Positions 27,478-35,508 of a DNA stretch of 44,850 nucleotides are shown here, piece after piece. Every line of letters starts with the position of its first letter. The first letter of the stretch is position 1. Origin of the DNA: Deltaproteobacteria bacterium RIFOXYA12_FULL_58_15 (GTDB lineage Bacteria > Myxococcota > XYA12-FULL-58-9); contig MGST01000142.1 of the NCBI GenBank assembly GCA_001798605.1, positions 1-44,850 of the forward strand. Reading direction: 5' to 3'. The notes beneath the pieces are model-generated. The model had not been told where the DNA came from, searched no databases, and saw nothing but the letters and a program-made list of their open reading frames with translations. The position numbers and the translations under genes were made by a program.

Positions 27478-28974
27478 CTACTCGCGACCGCGAACAAACA
27501 AAGCCGAGGATAAGAACCAACCGCCGCTGGAGAAACCTGGATATCCGGGGTTGTTGCTCTGCAGACCTGCTGCGGCCGGTAGAGAAGCCCCGGTGCTCGC
27601 CGAGACCGAAGCCGGGAACTCATCAACCACTGGATTGAGGGCCGTCTCTCGCTTCTCATGTGACCGCCCCACGAGAAAGTGGAGTTGCAGTTGCAGGCCA
27701 ATGGCCAGTGGGAGCCCCCACGGGGAAGTGTCCCATTCCAAGCCGGCGGCGATGCCGACCCGATGATTGTCGACGTAATTTTGTCGACCATCCTGAGATG
27801 GCACCGGCGATGGCACGAGGGCGGCACCCACATCGATTCGGTGGTCAGCAAATGACGCTTGTCCCCCCAGTGCCAGATCAAAGGTGTCAGCCCACGGATC
27901 CAGCGGCGTCTCACCCTGTCGGTTGACAAAAGCTGACCAACGCTGCCAGCCGCCCGTGAGGCTCACCGTCATGGGAACATCAAACAGATCAAAAATCTGC
28001 CGCACCCCAGGCTTGAGCCTGAGCGGCTCATAGCCGTCTTCGTAGACCAGCTTTTGCACCAACGTATCCTGTCCTTCAGGATAGGGATAATCCCAAAACT
28101 GGAGCTCGTTTCGCGCAGCAATCCGATTGGCGCTGGGAGCATGCACAGTCAAGGCGAAACGGGTGCCGTCCGCGGGTTCCCAGCTCACGCCACCATGGGG
28201 CAACAACTGCAGATCGATCGAAGTCTGGCTAGCAATGTAGAAGGACTCCTGATCGGCGACGTCGGGCATGTAGATTTCGTTGAGGACACGAGTATGCGTG
28301 GCCAGGGTTACACCCACTCCCACGGCCAGACTGTCAAGAATATCGATACCCATTCCACCGGCTACCGCCATCCGCACCAGACGGTCGCCATACATCTCAA
28401 ATTGCAAAGCATTGCTGAAAAACTGTTCCCGCTCATCGACGTAAAAGCTCTGCTGCTGCTGGCCGCGACCGAGGGGAAGCGCCGCATGAATGCCCCAGGC
28501 AACCCGATCACCCAGCCTTCCCGCATGACCGAGCATCAGGAAGAATCGGTGGGGAGGGTTGACGGTGGCACCACGGGAGTTTCGGAGTTTGGCTGTGGGC
28601 AAAGGCCTGCTGGGCAACGTCTGTAGATCACCGCTGGAAGTCTCGACCCGCGCCAGGTATATGTCCTCGGTGATGTCGGCACCCATGGGCCGTTCCAACA
28701 AGTCGATGTCTAGATCCGTATGCAGATACCCAACGCCGAAACTGAAACCCGAGCATTTCCCGAGAAGGGCTGGGTTGTGAAACGCCGTCGCCGGCCCGCA
28801 ACCATCGATTGTTTGAGTGAGCGGCGAGCGGCTGTCGAGTGCGCCCACAAAATTGTGCAGGGGCGAAGCCGAAACGGAATCGACAAGCGCAACAACGAGT
28901 AGAGGACACAAAACCCCCGCGGTGTTTCTGGCAACGATTGTCAGCCTCCCTTGGAGCGTCCCGGACAGACGCAA
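27478..28974 (-). CDS. FadL/OmpP1-like outer-membrane protein
   Basis: 498 residues if started at the TTG at 28974; no good ribosome-binding site is seen, but this start gives a normal signal peptide (hydrophobic 19-33, cleavage near SAS). The mature N-terminus has the FadL-type plug features (GPATAFHNPALLGKCSGFSFG), then repeated transmembrane strands. The C-terminal region has NNPGYPGFSSGGWF and ends in strands rich in Phe and Leu. FadL-type barrels move hydrophobic compounds through a lateral opening. The substrate is unknown. It is followed by its lipoprotein partner. Confidence 0.8.
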   Translation of the reverse strand: MRLSGTLQGRLTIVARNTAGVLCPLLVVALVDSVSASPLHNFVGALDSRSPLTQTIDGCGPATAFHNPALLGKCSGFSFGVGYLHTDLDIDLLERPMGADITEDIYLARVETSSGDLQTLPSRPLPTAKLRNSRGATVNPPHRFFLMLGHAGRLGDRVAWGIHAALPLGRGQQQQSFYVDEREQFFSNALQFEMYGDRLVRMAVAGGMGIDILDSLAVGVGVTLATHTRVLNEIYMPDVADQESFYIASQTSIDLQLLPHGGVSWEPADGTRFALTVHAPSANRIAARNELQFWDYPYPEGQDTLVQKLVYEDGYEPLRLKPGVRQIFDLFDVPMTVSLTGGWQRWSAFVNRQGETPLDPWADTFDLALGGQASFADHRIDVGAALVPSPVPSQDGRQNYVDNHRVGIAAGLEWDTSPWGLPLAIGLQLQLHFLVGRSHEKRETALNPVVDEFPASVSASTGASLPAAAGLQSNNPGYPGFSSGGWFLSSALFVRGRE

Positions 28975-29014
28975 AATGGTGCGATCAAATTAACAACTGG
29001 TACCCCGACGTCAA

Positions 29015-29040
29015 TCCGCATGGTGCATCCGCATGGTGCA
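29015..29040. repeat. two tandem copies of a 13-bp unit
   Basis: TCCGCATGGTGCA occurs twice in direct succession (29015-29027 and 29028-29040). It lies upstream of the FadL-like gene on the opposite strand. It may be a regulatory repeat or slippage. Confidence 0.6.
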
Positions 29041-29085
29041 TATACGTAACCGCACCAAAGAGACAACAACTGGCCCAAGTGTCTC

Positions 29086-29164
29086 CCCCGAAGCTCGTCT
29101 AACGCTGTCGACGAAAACAACAACGTTGCTGCAAGCGATTAAGAATGGTGGCGACGCAATTTGC
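29086..29164. repeat. dispersed repeat, copy C: collapsed remnant of the OmpA-like gene
   Basis: Three blocks collinear with the gene at 16676 lie side by side. 29086-29110 equals 17278-17302 (25 of 25). 29110-29131 matches 17467-17488 (20 of 22). 29132-29164 matches 17892-17924 (31 of 33). The intervening 164 and 403 bp are missing. The first junction falls on a shared GTCG. This is what two internal deletions in a gene copy would leave. Confidence 0.7.
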
Positions 29165-29414
29165 AGGGCCGCAGCCGCGTGGTCACTGCGTTGTTGCGCG
29201 GTTGAACCGATTGCCTAGGGCCCGATCGCGCACGGCGCGTACCAGATCCGGAATGCTCGTGGTGTTGGCCTTGTTGGCCAACCAGTTTGGCTAAGACACA
29301 CTTTGCCTTGCATGCAAATCCTCGACGTTGCCAAAATCTTCCAACAACCTGGCAACAACTTGCTCACGGTTGCAAGGCTTGGCAACACGAGAGTCCCCGC
29401 AGCAATTTGTGCTT

Positions 29415-30600
29415 TCAACAAAGGTGAATTGTGATTTCGCGATCCGGAACCGGATGGTAGGCCAGATCCTTGGCAACGACGGCCTCCGTGGAGATTCTCG
29501 GTGGTATGAATGGCTCATCAGTCTTGTTCAGGGCAAAAGTGGGAATATCACCGCGAAAACTGAATCCCGGGATTTGCGCAAAAAACTCCGGGATGCTGAC
29601 CTCACGTCGGCCATCTACGTCCTCAATGAAGAACTTCGTGTCATAGCCAATTCCGCAATAGAGAACCCCATCGTCCTTCAGCAACTGATGCACCTGCTGC
29701 AGATATTGCCCAAAATCCCGCGAATAGGTGCCAATTCCGACGATATCGGTGAGCACGTCCATCTGCGGCATCTTGCGGATGGGCAGACGGTGGAAGTCAC
29801 CGGTGTAGTTGAACAATCGTGAGTCCTGACTGTAGGTCTTGAGAGAGCGGCGCAAGCGACCTAGATGGGATCCCATGGGATGTCGGAAGTTGAAAAGAGC
29901 TAGGCTGGTCTTTGTTCCCTTCAATTCCTCAAAGAGCTTCTGGTCCTTTGCCGTGCTCGGAAAAAACTTCCAGTGCAACGCATGCTCCAGGGTTGGATCA
30001 TCATGGATCTGAAAGCTTGAGCTCGTCGGGGTCCATCTCGCCCCGGTGGAAGAGCTGCCGCATCGCCTTGCCCTTGCCTGCCCCCAGGTCACCCCAAATC
30101 TGCTCAGGACCGTGGCACGTGATCCGCTTGATGAACTCCTCTTTGAACTGACCGAGAATACTGCAGTAATCCGTGAAATTCCTCTCGACATTCCACTTGT
30201 TGGTGAAAGCAATCCGGTCATAGACACGCCGGATGGGATTTTTTCCAAGCGCACCGGAGACAAAATTCCGGAAACCCCGGCCAGCCCAGCGATTCGTCGA
30301 GCGGAACTGGGAAAAGTCTCTTTTTTTGGCCGCAACGATGGCTTTTGTTTGAGTGGCGAAGGGAGAGTTCTCAGCACTGGCAGCACTTCTTCCCAGGAAG
30401 ACGCCAGCCGATTTCGCATCCAATCCTTCTCTGAGGTTGGCTTCGATGGTGAACGCGGAAAGATTGACTCTTGTGGCTACATCACTCACACCGGTGGCGA
30501 CCAACAGTTCCTGCACTGTTGTTTGGATACCGTTCTCACTCAGTCGCTGGTGAATGTCGGCGACTGTGTCGTGGAATTCCACTTTGACAGCGATCTTCAA
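29415..30600 (-). pseudogene. class I SAM-dependent methyltransferase-like gene, frameshifted
   Basis: Two overlapping minus frames form one protein. The N-terminal part starts at a TTG at 30600 (CGGAG upstream) and contains QIWGDLGAGKGKAM, a SAM-binding motif I. It ends at a stop near 30003. The C-terminal part resumes in another frame at SFQIHDDPTLEHALHW and runs to 29415, with post-motifs such as MDVLTDIVGIG and LLKDDGVLYCGIGY. A 1-nt indel within about 30000-30020 would restore a protein of about 395 residues. The N-terminal 75 residues are not recognised. Either decay or a sequencing error is possible; neighbouring debris favours decay. Confidence 0.6.
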
Positions 30601-30733
30601 TGCATGCTCCGAGGGACGCCTACTACCGCACAGCAATTATTCTACTCATCTATCCGGGGGGGCGATTTTTGACGAATGGGCGGCAGGTGTCAACCATCGA
30701 AGGATGCAGGGATGCAGAGGCAGGTTCCGTTCA

Positions 30734-31124
30734 TCGGATCTTTACGGCCCCCTCGCGGGAGATGTGCACAAGTTGGTCTTGAGTGATAATGGAATCACGT
30801 TAGTGTCGATGGATCCCGCCACAGAAAGGAACCAGATGGTCGGCAAAAGCGTGACATCTATCATGCATAGAACGCATACAGGCCATGGGGACGCGAGCGA
30901 TCGGCATCATCCTCTCTGGCTATGATGGCGACGGTACCGAGGGATGCAAGCAGATCAAGGCAAAGGGAGGAACGACCTTTGCTCAGGACGTGTCTGCCGA
31001 AGTGGGCGACATGCCCCGGAGTGCTCAGGCTTCAGGCTGTGTCGATCTCGTTCTGCCACCCGACAAGATCTCAGATGAACTACAGAGGTTGGCAAGCACC
31101 GCCCGTGCTGCGCTAGCGCGCTAG
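30734..31124 (+). pseudogene. cheB: CheB methylesterase domain fragment, frameshifted
   Basis: The final part, GTRAIGIILSGYDGDGTEG, GGTTFAQD, MPRSAQASGCVDLVLPPDKI, is the C-terminal half of the CheB methylesterase domain, which deamidates and demethylates chemoreceptor glutamates. The preceding segment (AGDVHKLVLSDNGITLVSMDP) belongs to the same domain but lies in another frame; the shift is near 30885. The N-terminal half with the catalytic Ser and His region is absent. No CheR, CheA or receptor is nearby. It is clearly non-functional as it stands. Confidence 0.65.
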
Positions 31125-31223
31125 CGCGTTAGACGCAACTCGCGAGATTCCTTACCGATAACAAGATCACACCCAAAGGAAACGGCAGCAGAGCTGGATG
31201 CTCCTGTTGTCGGGGAGATTCTG

Positions 31224-31622
31224 ATGTGTCGTGTTCATCAGCAGACAGAGTCTTCGAAGCTGAGTAGGCTGTTGGACACCTTGGTGCATTCGCAACCAGG
31301 GCCTCCCGGTTTTGTTGGAAAGATCTGCGTGGGTGTTGAGCACGAAGGCGGGGTCACTTGGTGGACGGGCTCCTTTCGCGAAACTGTTGAAACCAAATTT
31401 TCGGATGACTTGCCAGAGGATTTCGACGTTGCCGTTCTGCTGAGCGGGAACGTGGACAAGGCGATATTCGAACCCAAGTCGAGTCGCTCCGGGTCGGCTC
31501 GCAGGCGAGGGTTCGCTACGGGCGACAAGACGATTCTTGCACGGTTTCTCAATCGATATGTTCGCACGAACTCTGTTCTCGATTTGCGTTGCCGCGCCAC
31601 GTTGTCGGAGTCACTCACATGA
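31224..31622 (+). CDS. small unrecognised protein coupled to HEXXH protein
   Basis: 132 residues. No signal peptide, membrane segment or known domain. The N-terminal half is hydrophilic with PGPPGFVG and EHEGGVTWWTG; the C-terminal third is basic (SRSGSARRRGF, ILARFLNRYVRTN). The stop TGA overlaps the start of the next gene (ATGA at 31619-31622), so the two are translated together. That arrangement suits a protein and its chaperone, inhibitor or immunity partner, but this is inference. Part of its C-terminal frame could be non-native, as it borders the decay zone. Confidence 0.55.
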   Translation: MCRVHQQTESSKLSRLLDTLVHSQPGPPGFVGKICVGVEHEGGVTWWTGSFRETVETKFSDDLPEDFDVAVLLSGNVDKAIFEPKSSRSGSARRRGFATGDKTILARFLNRYVRTNSVLDLRCRATLSESLT

Positions 31623-32992
31623 TAAATGCCGGCGGCAAGGTGTCAGACACGGTTGGCCGAGCAGCAGAAGTACTCCGCGAGTTGCTGCGCAATTGCCCAG
31701 AGCACAAGGACGACGAGACGAACTCGACGAAGGAGCAAGCGGAGCGCATCGCGGACGAATATGGGGTCGAACCCAACAAGTATGCTGAACTGTGCGTTCG
31801 AACATTGGGAGGCTCAGGCAGCATTGATTTTGTTGACGAGAATATAGACAGATTGATCTTCTTTTTTGGCTGCCCGTTGGCTTCGTTGAGAAAGTCCGTC
31901 GACGAAGAGTTGAGCCGATTGGCTCAGCTCTCTCGAGAGGACTTCCTTTGGATGGTGGAAGAAATCACAACCGCGGGCAGACGGACGGATTTTGCCGATC
32001 GCACCGATGAGTTTCTTGCCAAAAAGTGGGTCCGCAACGTTCCCGTCGGTGACAAGGGTCAAACAGTGGGTGACACGCTGGACCGCCAACCACGTTTCAA
32101 GTTGTCCATCGATTCAGCTACCCAGATTTTGAGTATCGACCCCGAAACCCCAGCGGCAAAGAAGATGCTGCAGGGTCCATTCAAAGACACAATATCGAAG
32201 CTCCTCGAAGGTGCGACGGCTCTGAGTATCGACCCCAGAGATGGTCGGCCGAGTCTTCGCGGTATTTCACTGTCAATGGACGACGATGGTTTTGCTGTGA
32301 ATCGCGTCATCAACTTTCTTCAGGATGCGTTGACGTCAGGAGCAAAAGCATTTTTTGATGGCCCGTTCGATCTCAAGGTTCTAAAGGCCCTTTTGATATC
32401 GCCGTTGAACACGCCATTGAGTGATGCGAACCCTGATGGAACTGCCGCCGAACAGCAGGATGGGTGGGTGAACATAGGCCCCATGCACACTCATATGCTT
32501 CTCAACAGCCTTGACGTTGAGGCATCGACCGACTCGGAGAGGCGGACTGTCGTAACTCTCCTGCATCACGAAATCCAGCACACCATCACTCGGGAAACGA
32601 AGGGAAACGGTTGGTTGGAGGAGGCAACTTGCGATGTGTTGGCATGGTGGCCAGGTGCTTCAGCGCGGCTGGGGAAAATGGTTGGGTTGCCATTTGCCCA
32701 AACGGGCAAAGTCGGCATTGATGTATATGCGCAACCTCGAAGCGCTCTAAGGAAACTTCTCCGTGCAGCCGGCGTTAGAACCGATGTTGCCAATGACTAT
32801 GAATTGGCCTCAACTTTGCTCCAAGGAGTCGAACGGGAGTTCGTGTTTGAAGATCTGGCGACTGCCATCGTTGAGCATCAACGGTTGGATCCATCCGTCG
32901 TTGATTCATTGACAACTCACCTGCGCGAGGTGGGGCCGAAGCCGAAGGCCATTGATCGCCTGCTTGAGAAGTACGGCGTTGCGGTAGGCTGA
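31619..32992 (+). CDS. putative zinc metalloprotease-like protein (HEXXH)
   Basis: 457 residues from the ATG at 31619. The zinc motif HEIQH is at 317-321 in a helix (VVTLLHHEIQHTI). Twelve residues later WLEEATCDVLAWW supplies Glu334/335 as the likely third ligand, as in gluzincin/peptidase_MA-like folds. The first 280 residues are helical, without signal peptide or membrane segment, so the protein seems cytoplasmic or exported by a non-Sec route. The C-terminal 100 residues are also helical. I know no family with this architecture. Partner: the coupled small gene upstream; next come a receiver and a histidine kinase. Confidence 0.65.
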   Translation: MINAGGKVSDTVGRAAEVLRELLRNCPEHKDDETNSTKEQAERIADEYGVEPNKYAELCVRTLGGSGSIDFVDENIDRLIFFFGCPLASLRKSVDEELSRLAQLSREDFLWMVEEITTAGRRTDFADRTDEFLAKKWVRNVPVGDKGQTVGDTLDRQPRFKLSIDSATQILSIDPETPAAKKMLQGPFKDTISKLLEGATALSIDPRDGRPSLRGISLSMDDDGFAVNRVINFLQDALTSGAKAFFDGPFDLKVLKALLISPLNTPLSDANPDGTAAEQQDGWVNIGPMHTHMLLNSLDVEASTDSERRTVVTLLHHEIQHTITRETKGNGWLEEATCDVLAWWPGASARLGKMVGLPFAQTGKVGIDVYAQPRSALRKLLRAAGVRTDVANDYELASTLLQGVEREFVFEDLATAIVEHQRLDPSVVDSLTTHLREVGPKPKAIDRLLEKYGVAVG

Positions 32993-33124
32993 TTGGACCA
33001 TCGCCGATCGCAAGTGCTCCTGCCGGTGTCGCAAACCAAGGTGTGGTTTTGTCGGTTTTGTAATGTCACTGGACATCCTGCGTGAGCGTCCACATACTAA
33101 TTTGACACGGATCATGAGGGGCTG

Positions 33125-33559
33125 ATGCCGACTATTGAGCAGAAAACAACATTGCCCCGACTTCTCGTCGTTGACGACGAGGTGGGCAACCTTCAAACAA
33201 TGCGACGCGTCTTTCGCAAGACATACGATATGACCCTGGTGTCCTCCGCCAAGGAGGCGATTGACGCCTTGCGCAACACTACTTTTGATGTTGCTTTGGT
33301 TGACTATTCCATGCCCGGACTCACCGGCATCGACGTGCTCAAGAAGGCACTGGAGCTTCAGCCCGATATGGGCAGAGTTTTGGTTACGGCTCACGCTGAG
33401 GTTGAGGAAGTGAGAAGCGCCCAAGCCAGCGGTTTGTCTGCGGCAGTCATCATGAAACCTTGGGAGAAGGAAGCAATTGAGAAGTGGGTCGGTCAATTCA
33501 CGCGGCTGCGGTCCATGCGTGCTGCGGTGAGAGAATTGAAGTCATTGCCGAACAAGTAA
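33125..33559 (+). CDS. single-domain response regulator
   Basis: 144 residues; GAGGGG lies 5 nt before the ATG. Receiver only: acidic pocket DDE (17-19), phospho-acceptor Asp60, Thr88, and Lys111 in MKPW. The last 20 residues form a basic helix, and no output domain follows. Such regulators act by protein binding or as phosphate shuttles. It is 6 nt upstream of the kinase gene, its probable cognate partner. The MKPW and the spacing resemble receivers that feed c-di-GMP or other kinases, but the target is not shown. Confidence 0.88.
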   Translation: MPTIEQKTTLPRLLVVDDEVGNLQTMRRVFRKTYDMTLVSSAKEAIDALRNTTFDVALVDYSMPGLTGIDVLKKALELQPDMGRVLVTAHAEVEEVRSAQASGLSAAVIMKPWEKEAIEKWVGQFTRLRSMRAAVRELKSLPNK

Positions 33560-33565
33560 CAGCTC

Positions 33566-34993
33566 GTGGATCCTAAACACACAGACATTGATATTCCAGA
33601 CCTGGACACCGCCTGGAAGGATGCGTGTTTTCATCGGGAACGCCGGGTCGTTCTCATATTTTCCCCAGTCACCATTTTTCTTTACGCCCTGTGGATCTTG
33701 ATCGATTTCAAGCTGGAACCTCAATGGGCAGAGATGTTCCTCGTTGTGCGAATAGCGGTCATGGTTGGGGTGACCGTCATTTTTCTGGCTGCCCTGCGAG
33801 CGACCAGTCTTTTTTCGCTCAGGGTGACGGTTGCAATGCTTCCATGTCTGATGGGATGGGGCATTGCTCTCATGCTCGGTTATGTCGAAGACAATTTTGC
33901 GACATATGTTTTCGGCTTCTCGTTGGTTTTCTGGGGCGGTTTGTTGCTCTCGTGGACCTTACCCTTTCTTCTTGCCGCCTACGGCAGTGTATTGACGGTT
34001 CTCGTCTTGACCTTTTGGGTACGGGACAAACTGGGTAGCAGCAATTTCATGGGAGCATTCTTCTATGCCGCGAGCGCAGCAATCCTGGTCGGGACAATGC
34101 TCGTCATTCGCAATGCCCTCGAACGCCGGGCGTTTGTTTCTTCCTATGAGTTGAAGCAGAGCAACAAGGAACTGGCTGTGGCTCTCAGTGCTTTGGGTGA
34201 AGCCCAAACCCGTCTCGTTGCAACGGAAAAAGCTTCCGCGATGGGACACCTGTTGGCGCAGCTATCCCATGAGATGAATAACCCCACCAATGTCATTCGA
34301 AATACCATGGAACCGATTCAAACTGGGGTGGAGGGTATTCTGGAAATGCTCGGTTCGACCCGAAATGCGCTGGAACGGCAGGGCCTTTGGGATGAGGCGT
34401 TGGTCAAGAAGTGGGCGGACCTCGAAATAGACTATCAGAAGGATGACCTCCCACAGGCAATAGCTGCGGTTCATGAGTCGGCTGCTCGGATCACCGGTCT
34501 TCACGAGGATTTCAGGCTCTATGTGCGCGGTGACGCCCCGGAGATGATTGAAAGTAACCTCAGTGACAATGTGACGAGCACCGTGCGTATCTTCAGTCGC
34601 GCTTGCACTGAGGACCTGCAGGTCACCACAGATATGGGTGACATCCCACCGGTCTTGATGCAACCTGGGCAGATCAATCAAGTTCTCTTCAACCTGTTGC
34701 AGAACGCCAAAGATGTTTTGAACGGCAAGGGGAAGATTCACATTCGCACCCGCAGCGACAATGACAGTGTTGTCCTGGAGTTGGAGGACAACGGCTCTGG
34801 AGTTCCGGTCGAGATTGCCGAGAAGATTTTCGATCCATTCTTCACCACCAAAGAAGTCGGCAAGGGAACAGGCCTTGGATTAGCAACCTGTAGTCAGATT
34901 GTGGAACGACACGGTGGAACCCTTTCGTTGGATCAATCGTATACCCAAGGCGCGCGATTTCGGATCGTCTTGCCCGCCCACCGGGGCGAATAG
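33566..34993 (+). CDS. membrane sensor histidine kinase
   Basis: 475 residues from a GTG at 33566, 6 nt after the receiver stop. Five to six membrane segments fill 28-185, then a short coiled coil. The HisKA-type box is [10 protein letters not shown] (His235). ATPase motifs: N-box NLLQNAKD (Asn380), DNGSG (408-412), FDPFFTT (422-428) and GTGLGL (434-439). It should autophosphorylate and pass phosphate to the receiver encoded upstream. The membrane half is closely similar to that of the diguanylate cyclase at 14282 (for example LMLGYVE, YVFG and SLVFWG blocks), pointing to a shared signal. No periplasmic sensor loop of size is present. Confidence 0.92.
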   Translation: MDPKHTDIDIPDLDTAWKDACFHRERRVVLIFSPVTIFLYALWILIDFKLEPQWAEMFLVVRIAVMVGVTVIFLAALRATSLFSLRVTVAMLPCLMGWGIALMLGYVEDNFATYVFGFSLVFWGGLLLSWTLPFLLAAYGSVLTVLVLTFWVRDKLGSSNFMGAFFYAASAAILVGTMLVIRNALERRAFVSSYELKQSNKELAVALSALGEAQTRLVATEKASAMGHLLAQLSHEMNNPTNVIRNTMEPIQTGVEGILEMLGSTRNALERQGLWDEALVKKWADLEIDYQKDDLPQAIAAVHESAARITGLHEDFRLYVRGDAPEMIESNLSDNVTSTVRIFSRACTEDLQVTTDMGDIPPVLMQPGQINQVLFNLLQNAKDVLNGKGKIHIRTRSDNDSVVLELEDNGSGVPVEIAEKIFDPFFTTKEVGKGTGLGLATCSQIVERHGGTLSLDQSYTQGARFRIVLPAHRGE

Positions 34994-35043
34994 CTCTGTT
35001 CTGCGACACAGGCCGCCCACCGCGAACGCGCGGCGTCGGCGAC

Positions 35044-35508
35044 CTACAGATCGGCCTTGGACGCGGCCAGCTCCGACGCGCAGCGAACCCACCCGCTCGC
35101 AGCATTCGCCAAACTGCCGCCGGATTCACTGCAGAAGTCGATGACCCAGTGGCTGGCGGAATCAAATTCCCCTTGTGTCCAGAACGGACCGCATGGCGTG
35201 CTCGGAAAGGCTTCGGTATCGACATACGGCGGATCCTCAGCCGTCTTGGCGCTTTCGTCGCGGATGTTTGTGATCTCCTCCAAGGTCGGCAGGCGCCAAT
35301 CGGTTACGCCGGCGAGCGTCAACCCGGTGCAATGGGTCTCGGCTTCGGCGAACGGGCGCTGCGTGTCATCGATCGGCGACACGAACGCCAGGTTCTGGTC
35401 TTTGTCCACGACATAGCCATCGAACCGGACAAAGCGCTCTTGCGAGTCGTTGAGCGCACAACCCGAGGACGCGAGCAGGGCAACGAGCCCCATGGACCGC
35501 GGCGTCAT
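35044..35508 (-). CDS. DUF1566 lipoprotein
   Basis: 154 residues from the ATG at 35508, which overlaps the stop of the upstream gene (ATGA). The signal peptide ends in ASSGC (lipid Cys19). The body carries the DUF1566/Lcl C-terminal signature: TGLTLAGVTDWRLPTLEEI, then FWTQGEFDSASHWVIDF and WVRCA. The family is common in surface lipoproteins of this lineage; its biochemical role is unknown. It is the second gene of a two-gene minus-strand operon. Confidence 0.8.
   Translation of the reverse strand: MTPRSMGLVALLASSGCALNDSQERFVRFDGYVVDKDQNLAFVSPIDDTQRPFAEAETHCTGLTLAGVTDWRLPTLEEITNIRDESAKTAEDPPYVDTEAFPSTPCGPFWTQGEFDSASHWVIDFCSESGGSLANAASGWVRCASELAASKADL

Larger units (their letters stand above)
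28975..29414. other. 440-bp stretch with no intact gene
   Basis: It holds a tandem pair of a 13-bp unit (29015-29040), the collapsed repeat copy C (29086-29164) and, on the minus strand near 29270-29170, a short closed frame (NKANTTSIPDLVRAVRD...) that might be the tail of a lost gene. No intact gene, tRNA or terminator was found. Confidence 0.5.

Noticed and set aside
31128-31134. GTTAGAC, like an integron attC core
   Set aside because: No matching inverse core or second site was found nearby and there is no integrase or cassette-like gene order.
35020-35033. CCGCG-AACG-CGCGG hairpin between convergent genes
   Set aside because: Only a 5-bp stem and no T-tract on either side, so not supported as a rho-independent terminator.
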